Shown here: piece by piece, positions 19,301 through 29,111 of the stretch
Numbering within the stretch: position 1 is the first letter of the stretch
Layout of the letters: every line of letters begins with the position of its first letter
From: Irineochytrium annulatum
Taxonomy: Eukaryota > Chytridiomycota > Chytridiomycetes > Chytridiales > Chytridiaceae
Assembly (NCBI GenBank): GCA_027600665.1
Contig: JADGJL010000247.1
Span: forward strand, 1 to 29,111
Direction: 5' to 3'
DNA length: 29,111 nucleotides
Notes under the pieces: generated by a model
Databases searched by the model: none
What the model was told of the DNA's origin: nothing
The model's input: only the letters and a program-made list of their open reading frames with translations
Made by a program: the position numbers and the translations under genes

Positions 19301-21130
19301 AGATTAAATGAGTGTCCGTCTTTCGAACCTGACGACGGACCCCTCTCGCTTTTGAAGTCCACCGCATGGCTACAGGATCTGCATACCAGTGTTCGTGTCT
19401 GCCGCTATCTTGTGGACTCCCGCTGTACCGACGTCGCCACAATCCTTTAGAACGATCAAATCTATTTCGGTTGATTAGTCTCCGATTTCTGACCCGTTAC
19501 GGCGATGCATTTAGTAATCTTTTCTGGCGAAGACGATGCGATCGAAGTGAGTTTTTTGGGCCGCCTAAGGCGGCGGATAGTCCTAAGAAATTTTAACCTC
19601 GCCGACGCGTATGTGCGTGCAAGCGGTAAGGATGCTTTGAAAGCCGCCGCTTTTTGGAGCCCAACTCCATTCGTCGCACTCGCAAAAGCTATCGATTGCC
19701 CGTCCGTTCCGGCTTTTCATTGGATATAGTGGCCCTTCAGGAGCAGTAGATTGCGCGATGGTGCGAATCTCGAAAATCTTCGCGGATAAATTGTCGCGTG
19801 GGATGCGAAGCGACATCGTCGAGAAGCTGCGGTAATTTTTTGGGTAAAGTGGAGAACGATACTTCCCGACGCAATCTGAACAAAAAGAACGTCATGAAGA
19901 ACCGCGAACTGTTGGGGGGTTAACGAATGTTATTAAGAGCCGGGGTCTTGGTTGACGTCTTAGAGTCGCTCGCGATAAACGATGACGTTCTTTACTGCTA
20001 TGCTGATAGAAAAGCTTCACGAGTCGAGAGCTACTTACATGACTACACTTTTGGTAGGATGTTGTTCGCGTTACCTGCAGTTCCTGATCCTTTTCTTTTG
20101 TCCAATAATATTCATTCAACTTTAGCATCCATCAAAAATATTGCCATGTCGTTAATGGTTCCATCATCAAATTTTTTTTCCGTCCACTCCATGATTTCTG
20201 CTACTATTAATCACGGCTGTTTTGCGAAATCTTTTACGGCATACTTGACGGGCTGAAGGAGAGCCACCAACTACAAGAGAGTTCATCAAAACGTTAGTTT
20301 CATTCCGTTCTAAAAAAACCAGCTGAAGCCTCAAACAGGAGTCGGCGACGATTAAAAAAAAACTTTTGGACGGGGTGTTCTTAAAGTCTCGAAAGGACAA
20401 TCATCGAGCTTTCGTACTGCAAGTTCTCGACAAATTGGGATTCGTCGTAAACACAAAGTCTTCGGCCGCGGCCGTTAATGGACATTGTGTGCGAAGCTTC
20501 CTTATGGCGACCTTTATGCTAGCAACGGCAGAGTTGCGAACGATTTCCTTGGCTCCGGAAGAAAAGTCGACAAAGAGCCAGCCAACGCAGACACTAATGA
20601 AACATGCTCATGAAGCTGTGAAGAAGCCACTGAGCGGATCAATGACGTCTTGTACGATTTTTGTCTGAGATATTCAGCTTGTTCTACCTCTCTTCTGCGT
20701 ACAAGGCAGTCGCATTAAGCGTGCTGAAGACGCAGATGCAAGCAAAATCCCTGGTTCAATGAGTTTGCTTCGCATCATGACTTATCACGCATATGCAGGA
20801 AAATTGTCGAGACATATTTATTTGCCGACAGGCCTATTCTTTGCGACCACATCATCAACTTATATGTAAAATCGATTTTGTGGCGTGGAATTGACCTTGT
20901 TAGAATCCTGTTAGGGTCGATGCAGCTTTAAACGGGCGGATGAAGCAAAGTCGCCATGAGGACTTCGCGTCTTCGATGAAGTCGATTAAGGCGCCTGGGT
21001 CGGAGGTCTTCCACAACTACTTAGGCTCTCAATACTTTGTCAGCAGTAGTTTGAGTCAGAGCGTTGACTTTTTGCGAGTAGCGCCGCACGTAAGTAACGC
21101 ACGCCACGTACAAGGATTCACATAAGCTCG
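16318..21130 (+). pseudogene. Decayed DNA-dependent protein kinase catalytic subunit (DNA-PKcs) homologue, N-terminal/central part
   Basis: DNA-PKcs is the giant PIKK kinase that holds broken DNA ends in non-homologous end joining. Remnants follow the order of human PRKDC helical repeats. Examples are TTLVKFVKFFKAFALRIDYK (~17.42 kb), IELVVLDFLLTALKTALKLG with PSYTPLA (~17.68-17.76; human KLGLSYTPLA), KLIGSMGGI (~18.06), SLTAWPPEFEVPLREF (~18.12), NLLPRLVNLVENTPERQAKI then ASCEL (~18.23), FKWSIKHLP (~18.67), NIYTIYREN (~18.86), and FVAWLFEESTAKQFEYTQK (~19.09). Frame changes and all three stop codons occur between blocks, though intron-like pieces (GTGAGT...CTGCAG at about 18189-18231) persist. 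Homology fades past about 19.5 kb and the kinase domain is absent. The first exon-like frame (16318, MEFDSNEVKAISL) may or may not belong. This is an unspliced relic and not a retrocopy. Confidence 0.8.
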
Positions 21131-21629
21131 ACAGCGAGCGCAGAAACTGCTGAATTAAGGTGGAAGTAGTAGCGTCGAGGTACTCAGATTGAGTGTCGTG
21201 GCATGCTAACGTCAGTAACGACATTGATGGCGTTCTGATTGACGTGGTTAATCCACAACTTTTCGTGCTGCCGACTGATGGCTGTTCTACAGGATCCAAT
21301 CAATTCCAACCCCGTGATGAGAACAGTCATTGATATGTATATTCCAAAATGCCGACGACTAGCGACGAAGCGGCTCCTCGTGGAATAACGCATTGGCAAC
21401 AAATTGGATCGTACAGACAAGTGTGTAGAGGCGCAGCACATCTGTTTGTCTATGTATGGTACAAATGCTGGTGGCTAACAACATCGCGCCTTCCGATGAT
21501 CGCGGCATATCTGGGACTATGAAACGCCGGAAACCTCCTATACTCCGTTTATTAACCTGCTGTAAGTGAAGAATGCAAGGAACAGCGTATTTGATCTGAA
21601 GTGAGAGGCCCATTTCGTGCCGGTTGTTC

Positions 21630-21960
21630 AATTGCGGGTCATGGACCTGTCCGCCGGACACGCCAGCTCCTCGTCCTCGCTCGTGTCCTTTCTAAACGAA
21701 TGCAAAATCGTCCTCGTAGACGAGGAGACCTCGTCTATCGAACAGGATTCCGATAAGAGGATACAGGAGCGCTTGAGGTCCGACACCTCGCAAACAGAAC
21801 CGTCCTCAGCGTCGCATACCGTCTCAGTACTGTTGCGAGCGTGGACAGGGTCATGGTGATAGACGAGGGATGCGTCGGGGGGATCCGCTTTCCCGAAGTT
21901 GATTGCGGCCATTGGCAGGCCAATGCGGCCGCCGTCGTTGCGGTTGCCGGCAATCTTTAA
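21630..21960 (+). pseudogene. Decayed ABCC transporter 3' end (NBD2), second copy
   Basis: The end of a second ABCC nucleotide-binding domain is visible in two frames: a degraded signature region (DLSAG), KIVLVDEETSSIEQDSDKRI (Walker B and D-loop region), then after a frame change RTVLSVAYRLSTVASVDRVM and VIDEG. No Walker A is convincing upstream. From about 21790 to 22020 the DNA aligns with the reverse complement of about 7030-7310, including sequence beyond the stop (GAAGCGAAATGC and GCTGCCAAC shared). The two relics are therefore paralogous copies in inverted orientation. This copy lacks about 30 bp present in the other, after the DEG codons. Confidence 0.8.
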
Positions 21961-22030
21961 GAAGCGAAATGCATAAAAGTCTTTCTTCTTGCTGCCAACT
22001 TTAAAGACGTTTTTTTTTCTGTTACCTCTT
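21785..22030 (+). repeat. Inverted diverged duplicate, right arm
   Basis: Partner of the minus-strand segment near 7.0-7.3 kb, about 14.5 kb away and inverted. One ~30-bp gap is needed after GACGAGGGA. Conservation extends past the reading frame end, which indicates DNA duplication and not just shared protein family. Confidence 0.8.
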
Positions 22031-22250
22031 TTCTTCGCACCAACAGAGCCTTGTTTACTTTTGCGGGCTTCGTTTTTTTTTGGACAAAACGTTCAGTGGC
22101 GCTGACTACAAGCAAATGATAAATAGATATTTGTTCGCAGAATACATTTCAACACGTTTATTCATTAAACACATGCATACCGTGACAATTGACCTCTTTG
22201 CTTATTTGATCACATCATATTAACACAGCACGGACAAATGTAAACCTCAT
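21961..22250. other. AT-rich intergenic region with likely minus-strand poly(A) signal
   Basis: This holds T-rich runs, the end of the duplicated ABCC flank, and TTTATT at 22157..22162, which is AATAAA on the minus strand about 90 bp past the stop of the Crinkler-type gene. No coding signal seen. Confidence 0.5.
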
Positions 22251-24558
22251 TTACAAATTCTTCCAGTTAACACGTCTGCCTTGAAGTTGAGACTCCCCAT
22301 CATAAATAATCACCTCATCAAAAGGAAGGTCATAGCTCACAATGAATAAACGTCCACAATCATGCAAATCTTTCTCGAAAACCTTCTCAAAACTCTTCAC
22401 GCCCCTCCGAAGTCGAAAATCGACTAGGCACGAGTCGCTAAACCTCCCCGCCAATTTCTCATAGCGCCCACCCTTTGCAAATCTTTCAATATGCCCATTA
22501 AGCCGGTCCGCTTCTCGTAGGAGCTCTATGCCCCAAAATGTTGACATATCCTTTGAATGAACAGTAAAATCTATAGCACCAGCAGTGTTGAACAGTGCAC
22601 CGACATCAGGGGATATAAAAAGGTCATGTGGGGTGCATCTTATCACTGCTCTATAGAATGCCATCTGCCATGCCCTCTCTAACAGAATATCCGTCTTCTT
22701 CGTCTTTCCAAGCGACTCCTTCAAATGTTTGTAATCGATGGCAAGCAATGCTCGATTTATCAGCTCTCGCAAGTTTGTAGGCATGACATCGGCTCGTGTT
22801 TGCACTGCACCCAATACTTTGCCGAGGAAATATCGGTGCACGACCGGAGACGAGAAACCAAATCCGGACTTGGATTCGACCAAAACGCCCAGCTTCGTTA
22901 ACGAGGAAGCAATGTCATCGCGCGGAAGGGCTTGACCCTCAAGCATAAGCAGGCGTATGCTAGCCATCTCATCCTCCGTAACCAAACTGAGACGTGAGCA
23001 GGCCCGGGTTTGCGTCAGCTGCTCATAGACAGAATCGAGGTAGATAGCGGAGGCAATCTTTGCCGCTGACAAATTTTTGTAGTTGCGGTATTTCATATCA
23101 GAAGAAAATTCCTCATTCACAGCTTTGACGACAGTATATATCAGTCCAGCATGGAACCCAGTGTAATGGCCGAGATTATTACAGAATTGAGCAACAGCAA
23201 CCGGTTTCTGAATTGGATCCACATATTGAAGACATTTCAGGTTTTTCTCAACGTACTCCCTCAACTCGTCATCATTGAATCTCAGAATCTCAATCCCTGC
23301 CATAGTTTTGCCTTCGTCAAACTGAACCGGTGTTGACAATTGAAAATTATGGACAGAGGATCCATAAGCAGCAAAGAGCAAAACTCGAATACGGGAAGTT
23401 TCATCAGATATAATGGCTTTAATCATTTCCCAGAACACGCGTGATTTGTTATTCGGAGTAGTTTCTCGGTTGCCGTCCGGCTTTGGCTTCGGTTGATAAA
23501 TCAATTGCACTTCATCAAAGATAAGGTAAACGAGTCGCTGACTGGAAAGTGGCACAAGATCACTCCACTTGCACTTAGTCACAGCATCAAAAGCTTTCTG
23601 AAATTCCCAGTTGTTATCTATCCTCGATAACTGAACCATTGATATCTTCATGATCAAAGTCTTCTCAACAGCGGCCGCATGCAAGGCGTTGCCTACTAAG
23701 GTTGCCATGGACGTCTTTCCAGTCATAGGAGGGCTTTTCACCAGCAGCACATTGTTCTTGAGCAAATTCTCAATGATGGCGTTAACGGCTCCGACTCGTT
23801 TAACAATCGTCTTGCTCTCCATATGAATGCCTTCGCTATCGGCTCTCGACCCCATCCTGTTTCCTATGAATCGACAAGTTTCCGCTCCCCACGGGTCGGA
23901 TGCATCAACATCCATAGCATGTTGGGGGAAATCGTCGGTAGTTGGGGGACCTTCGGAGTACCACAAGTTAGAATCACATCGCCATGCCACAGCCGGAACC
24001 AAAAGTGAACATACCGGTCATCGAAGTGAGAGCGACAACAAAGAAATCAATTCCACCCTTAGTCCGCACACGGCCAGAATTCAAATAATCCGAGAGATCG
24101 TACAATGACGCCATGACGGTAAACGAAACTGAACCAAGGATGCCATGCCTTCCGGGAACATCGAACACAGGGTTTTCCTCCGCCTCGGGATCTTCAACAC
24201 TGGCGATATCGGAAGCAATTTGATCAAGGTCCCTGTAGATCGATGGCTGATAAAGCAGCTGTGCTGAGAGGGCGCATGTGCCTGTGTTCCACACGCGAAC
24301 AACAAGAATGTCTACGTCGGTCGTAAGAAAAGGCTTTCAGTGGAAGAACAACAAGCCGTTGGCAGCGTCCGGAAGAACGTTCTTGATTAGCTCCTTCAGG
24401 TCGGCGATCGTGATATCTGGTGGGCAAGTAACTGCAAATGCTGTGCCTCGACGTCCATTGTGGACGCCGGCGGGGACGCCGTAGATCGTGGTGTTGGGCA
24501 TTCGGCATGTGATGGACAAATTCTCAACAGCTACCAAGCCACCCAAGCCACCACACAT
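22251..24558 (-). CDS. Crinkler-type protein: ubiquitin-like header, P-loop NTPase, REase-like domain
   Basis: Crinklers are modular proteins of oomycetes, chytrids and other eukaryotes, some acting as secreted effectors and others of unknown role. Exons 24357..24558, 24015..24311 and 22251..23950 give 732 residues. The header (about 1-110) has FAVTCPPDITIADLKELIKN then DILVVRVWNTG, typical of the ubiquitin-like CRN header. Intron 1 (24312..24356) is GC-AG and removes an apparent in-frame TGA; intron 2 (23951..24014) is GT-AG with CTAAC. The body has a P-loop SPPMTGKTS (about 239-247) and Walker B LVYLIFDEVQ (DE near 312-313). A C-terminal block AIDF, FWGIELLREADRLNGHIERF, GGRY and LVDFR (about 625-678) fits the PD-(D/E)xK-like nuclease domain often paired with CRN NTPases. 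No signal peptide or classic LFLAK motif is evident. The first true ATG is at 24558. Confidence 0.78.
24312..24356 (-). other. GC-AG intron in Crinkler-type gene
   Basis: On the minus strand the intron starts GCTTGT and ends CGTAG. Removing 45 nt deletes an in-frame TGA and joins the header halves in phase 1. The donor is weaker than the IFT70 one, so the assignment rests on frame and header similarity. Confidence 0.65.
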
Positions 24559-24608
24559 CAACAACCGAATCGCTTTGTTTGCATTTGAAGTATACTCAGC
24601 CTTTTTGT

Positions 24609-26922
24609 CTATTGCGGGAAATTCCAGCTAAAAATCGCCCCATCCGCACTAACGGAGACAACATGTTTTTGATCTGGCGACACCTTGACCTTCATGATGT
24701 CGGTCGAGTGTCCCATGCCTACAAAGGCGACGTCTCCTTCCTCATACCGATACACCTTCGAAGAGCATCAACAAGCGATCGCGCTGAAGCAAAATACCTT
24801 GACAAGCTTATCGCTACCCCCTAGGACAAAGTACCGCCCGTTTCTTGTGATATCGAGCCCATTGATCGTGTCGGACTGCGATGCCTCCAACTCCCTGATG
24901 AGTGACCCGTCAAACGCTTCCCAGTATGCGACCTTCCACTTTTGTTAGCAACTCACAACCCTCCTCCTTCAGTACCTTTCTATCAGTCCCGCTCGTCAAG
25001 ATCTGACTCTCGTCCGGGTAGTAGCACACGGCTTTGAAGAAAGAAGGCGCAAAGAGGACCTGGTTCCGGACGTACCGCGTAAGGTCCCAGATGATGCAGG
25101 AGCCATCCGAGCTGGAGGAGACGCACTCGAGGTTGTTGGAGCGGATCTTGATGCATGTCACCGTTCCTGTACGGTTGTTAAGCGAGGCATTGACATGAGT
25201 GTGGGATACCTTTGTGCTCCTTCATCGCGTCTTCGAGGGTTTGTACTTGCCGGGAGATTTTCCAAACGCGGACTTGACCGTCTGGACAATCATAAGTGTG
25301 AGGACGATAAAAACGAAGTAAGCCACCTTCGCCTCCGGAAACGATCCGGAAGTCCCCGCGTTGGTTGTAAGGCTCTGTCGCGGCCAGCGCGGTGACACTT
25401 CTCTTATGCGCGTCGTTGATCTCGTATTGCAGGCGCCCGCTCTGCGGCCCAAATGCGCGAATCTTCCCATCATTCCATCCTGCGAAACGTCATTAGCTCC
25501 AGCCAAATTTCACCAGTGCGCATCCGTACCACACACGAGACTCGTTCCGTCCTTTTTGAACGTGATGCACTTGCACTCAAGGTTCGGGACGGCTATCCGG
25601 AGGAGCTCTGTGCCGGTTGTCGCGTTCCAGACGCGGATGTCGGCGTCCGACGCGGTTGCGAACACATCGGAGGAGTCTCTTTACAACACGAGTTAGAAAA
25701 AACGCCAACAGTGCGAAAAAGTACTGAGGGAAGCAAATGTCGTTGATGGGCGCGTAGTGGCATGTCGACTTCAAGGTTGACGAGAAGTCTGCGACGCCGA
25801 TGCGATAGATATTTGAGTACGATGTGCCAGCGAAGAAGGTGTTTTCGTCGTCAAACGATATCGAGGTTACGCTTCCGCTGACCTTCACCGACCTAGAATC
25901 ATGAGCAAGAGACTCCCGGATACGACCGTTACTTGAGAATATTCAATTTCGGCAGCTTCAAGGCTGCAATAGTTCCGTCTCCGCTGCCGACAATGACGAT
26001 GTCGTTTCTCGGGGAGAGAGCCACGGAGAGAATTCCCATACTGAACAAGTCCTACACCAAGTTCAGCCCTCCAACCGGTTAATGGGCTGCAATACCTTCT
26101 CCTTTGGTGGTCCAGAGTGTTTAAACAGCTTTGTTCTCAGATTGACCTGCATGAGGTCCCCCGTCGTCGTCCCACAGTACATAAACTCGTCATCATTATC
26201 AACGCAGATGCACTTTACGATCCGCTTGATCTGTCCCGTTTGGCAGTCCGTCGCGCGGACCTTCCGCTGCACGGCGTTGATCTCCCACACCCTCAGCGTC
26301 GAATGACCCCCCGTCACGAAGAAGTTGTCGTCTTTGTTCAGGTACGCCAGCGACAGCGTAACGCCGGACGAGTCCTTCGAAGCCGGCGATCCGCAGATCG
26401 CCGCACCCTTCTCCAGATCCCATACGATAATCGAGTTGTCGTCCTCGGCTCCCAGCGACGCGAGGTACTTGTCGTTCGGCGAGAACGCAAGCGCCTGCAC
26501 CTTCACCTTGTGCAGCGTGAGCCTCCGCACGAGCGTCTTCCGTGCAAAGTCCCATATGATGATGTCGGCCTGCAGAAGCTGGTTAGCAACCAATCGCCCT
26601 GGCGAACGCAAACATCACGAACCTGGAAGCCCATATGCGTGACTTGCCCACTGGCGATATACCTCCCCGTCCGCGATACCGCCAGACAGCTCACAACGTT
26701 GGTGTGGCCCTGCAAGAACTCCTGGGCATTTGGCTTCTTCGTATTGTTGATCACGACGGTCGAGCCGAGCGAGTAGACGTTGTGGATCCCATCAGGGTGC
26801 TTGATCAGGCCCTGGGTCACGCTCCCTAAAAGATTAGTCAGACTGCGAGCGAGCGCCACAGCGGATCGCATACCCCCGAAGCCGATGATGCTCTGCAGCT
26901 CGAGGTTCTTGAACTCAGACAT
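24609..26922 (-). CDS. CFAP52: Cilia- and flagella-associated protein 52 (WDR16), WD-repeat protein
   Basis: CFAP52 is an axonemal WD40 protein (a microtubule inner protein) needed for motile cilia. Eleven exons (26874..26922, 26623..26825, 26096..26569, 25933..26051, 25725..25892, 25530..25678, 25327..25479, 25210..25281, 24976..25166, 24798..24932, 24609..24755) give 619 residues, matching human (620). All ten introns are 40-53 nt, GT-AG, and every join keeps frame. Family blocks run the full length: IIGFGG, EFLQGHTNVVSCLAVSRTG, IASGQVTHMGF, ADIIIWDF, ICGSPA, CQTGQIKRIVKCICVD, YCGTTTGDL, TCHYAPINDICFP, ADIRVWNATTGTELLRIAVP, WNDGKIRAFGPQSGRLQYEI, IIWDLTRYVRNQVLFAP, SGTDRKV, YWEAFDGSLIRELE and VSVSADGAIFSW. 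An apparent frameshift near 26075 is intron 26052..26095. The gene looks intact. Confidence 0.96.
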
Positions 26923-27473
26923 GGTTGATCGTTAATCGTCAAAGTTTCAAAGGGCGACTCGGACTGCTGTACTGAATGCGATGGTCGCGGTGGCCAATTA
27001 CGGACTAACGACGATGGTCGTTCAGGAAGCCGTTCGGAGTTAGTTCGGGAGGGTTTGATATCTCGATTGCAGGGTGATGGGAGACGATGTTGTTGGACGG
27101 AGACTACACAGTGCAGTGTCCCATATGGACCTGTCCCCGACACGCTCCCAAGACTTCCGCCCGTCGACTCGACGCTCGCCCTCGACAAAGTCGCGCGTGT
27201 TAATAACGCGAAATAATATGTGCCGTCTTTAGCAAGCGTGTATACGAAGCTCATATACTTCAGTCCCGTGTGGGAGCAGTGCCATTCGATTCAAGAGCCG
27301 AAACATTCGACCGCATCGTACAGCTACACCTCGCGCACCTGGCTTCCAATACCTCAGTATCTCCAGCAGCGCCGGCCGCCATGTTCCCTCGCTCGCTGTG
27401 ATCGCAGAATCGAACAAAGGGAAGTTTTGACGATCTCCATTTTGCTGTGCACCCACCTCATCAGCAGCGCCTC
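26923..27473. other. Divergent intergenic region
   Basis: Some 550 bp separates the starts of CFAP52 (-) and the secreted-protein gene (+) and presumably carries both promoters. Open frames here have no homology I recognise. No TATA-like element is convincing. Confidence 0.4.
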
Positions 27474-29111
27474 ATGGCCTCCCTCCTCGTCCCTTGCCTG
27501 CTCCTCTCGGCCTTCGTGGCCGCCAGGCCCGTCCCAGCTCCCCAACGCCATCACGGCAAGCGGTCGGTCACCGAGAAGCAGGACTTGAAAAAATCGGCCG
27601 ACGCGCTCTGCGACAGCGCGGCCTTCCTCGACACCACCGGGAGCTCGCTCGCCGCCAGGCCCGTCTCAAAAAGGGTTTTTTACGTTGATGGCGCGGAGGC
27701 GACGTGAGTTGGACTGGCTCCTCCCCGTTATTCGGATCAATCTGACTTTGGGATGTTATATCAGCGTCTGGGACCTCGGTGCTTTCTCCGCCTACGAGGC
27801 GGGCGTCGATGGCGAGCCTCCGTTTGTGCGGGCGAACACCATGTACGTCCCCGTCCGTGAGACCGGCGAGAGCGCGGGGAAGCCCGTCGTGGGCATCATC
27901 CCTTGCCAAAGGGGTTACTCCGATGCCTGGGTCCTGACCGAGGTCATTGTCCCGGACAACCTTAAGGCTGACTCGGTTGGTGTTTTGTGTGGAAAGATGT
28001 CTGGACCGAGTAGCTAAATGATGTTACAGATCAGGGACCTGAAGTCGATCGAGAATTACGAGGTTAACACAAAGTCGATCAGGATCATGAACCTCCCGAT
28101 CTTGCCGCACGGCGCAACCATTCCCGGTGCCAACGTGTCCCTTTCGTCCGCCTGGTACAAGGGCAAAGCGGTCGTCTACATCAACCTCGGCGACGCCGAG
28201 ATCCGCTCGGCCGAGGAGGAGGAGGACGACACCCTCCTCTACCGCGTCGACATGCGCAGGGCCGTTATGGATCAGGGCGCTAAACTGCTCGAGGGCTTCG
28301 AGATGGGCGGTGGCTCGTTCTTTGGGTAAGTTTGCCTACAATCAACGCCTTACTTCTTCATCCTGCTGACATGTCGGCCTTCAACAGCCCTGTCGCCATT
28401 GACTCGTCCTTCAAGAACACCTGGCAGGAACTCCGCTCCTTCTCCCAGGTCGCCGACCACGTGACGCCTTTGAGGAACCGCGGCCTCGCTATGAACATGC
28501 CCGTCGTCTCGGTTCGCCGTGTTCGTTACGTGGATGAGGATGAGATCGTCATCAACGGCAAGAAGGGTAAGAGGTCGCTGTCGGGCAAGGGGAGGCACGG
28601 TGTTTTCCACCCGGTCCCGGCCAAAGATGCCACAAAGTAAGTTGTGCTGTGAAATGAGTACCAATGGAACTTGAATCTAATTGTACGTTCGGCGATAGCA
28701 ACGGCTTGAACCCCTTCGCCAAAGCTAACGGCCCGACGGCTGTGGTAAGGGTCACACTTCAGGCCGAAAAAATAATTTCTCATGTTCTCAACCTTTCCTT
28801 CTCAGACGCCGACCCCGACCCCCTCGGTCACCCCGGCCGCGACGCCCGCATCGACCTCGACCCCGACCTCGAACCCGACCGAGACCCCGTCTACGCTCCC
28901 GCCGAACCCGAACCTTTTCCCGCCATCCGCCTCGCCTTCGACCCCGTCGCCGTCGGCCAGCCCCTCGGTCTCGCCGTCGGACACGCCAGTCGTGGCACCA
29001 GTCGTGACACCGTCGAACCCTCCCGTCGTTACGCCCGTCGTTACTCCCTCGGTCACGCCCTCGGCCTCCCCATCAGACACGCCTTCCGCAATCCCGTCCG
29101 CGCCCACCTTC
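27474..29111 (+). CDS. Secreted protein with Thr/Ser/Pro-rich tail (partial, runs off right edge)
   Basis: The family is not recognised. Exons 27474..27703, 27765..27975, 28030..28325, 28388..28636, 28699..28744 and 28806..29111 give 446 residues so far; introns are 54-62 nt, GT-AG, and all keep frame. Residues 1-17 (MASLLVPCLLLSAFVAA) are a clear signal peptide. A Lys-Arg at 29-30 (HHGKR) looks like a Kex2/furin-type propeptide site. The central ~300 residues, with VWDLGAFSAYEAG, YVPVRETG, AWYKGKAVVYINLGDAEI and a GKKGKRSL segment, look globular and contain few Cys. From the last exon the chain becomes a Thr/Ser/Pro-rich, Val-Thr-Pro-repeating tail like fungal cell-wall or adhesin stalks that carry O-glycans. 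An in-frame ATG at 27447 would spoil the signal peptide, so 27474 is preferred. Confidence 0.75.

Noticed and set aside
24343..24345. In-frame TGA in the Crinkler header
   Set aside because: It lies inside a 45-nt GC-AG intron whose removal restores a good header sequence in phase.
26052..26095. Frameshift in CFAP52
   Set aside because: A standard GT-AG intron of 44 nt explains it and restores the family alignment.
26117..26776. 219-codon plus-strand ORF over CFAP52
   Set aside because: Antisense shadow; it crosses a CFAP52 intron and has Arg-rich composition typical of out-of-frame GC-rich DNA.
1..29111. tRNA, rRNA, CRISPR arrays, intact transposase or reverse transcriptase genes
   Set aside because: None was visible on either strand in this reading.

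Overview
The window looks like nuclear DNA from a flagellated (zoosporic) fungus, most likely a chytrid or relative. Two genes are cilium-specific (IFT70/TTC30 and CFAP52/WDR16). They sit beside a Pil1/LSP1-type eisosome BAR protein, a family typical of fungi, and a Crinkler-type protein of the kind known from chytrids. Genes are GC-rich and cut by very short spliceosomal introns (about 32-68 nt) with GT-AG or occasional GC-AG ends. Gene models were built by joining exons by eye across reading frames, using conserved protein blocks and splice motifs.

Layout, left to right. 1-1179 (-): 5' part of an unrecognised gene. 1207-2023 (+): N-terminal acetyltransferase NAA40/NatD. 2454-3753 (-): PA2G4/EBP1. 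3895-4480 (-): a broken, unrecognised coding stretch. 4500-6933 (+): IFT70/TTC30 with one in-frame TGA. 7085-8215 (-): decayed ABCC transporter. 8282-8633 (+): spliceosomal SmG. 8634-10204: no confident gene. 10205-15098 (+): three paralogous cysteine-rich, sequon-rich, two-TM proteins, with the Pil1-like gene (11218-12857) between copies 1 and 2. 15600-16230 (-): decayed TRAPPC5/Trs31. 16318-21130 (+): decayed DNA-PKcs homologue. 21630-21960 (+): decayed ABCC 3' end, related in DNA sequence to the 7.1 kb relic but in opposite orientation. 22251-24558 (-): Crinkler-type NTPase plus nuclease-like protein. 24609-26922 (-): complete CFAP52. 27474 to the right edge (+): secreted protein with a Thr/Ser/Pro-rich tail.

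The intact genes are mostly unrelated housekeeping or lineage functions: translation and ribosome biogenesis (PA2G4), histone N-terminal acetylation (NAA40), splicing (SmG), the flagellum (IFT70, CFAP52) and membrane shaping (Pil1). They do not form one pathway. The striking feature is the mix of intact genes with several relics that still carry introns: ABCC twice, TRAPPC5, DNA-PKcs and the 3.9-4.5 kb stretch. The block from 15.6 to 22.0 kb is almost entirely relic. I saw no rRNA, tRNA, CRISPR array or intact transposase gene.
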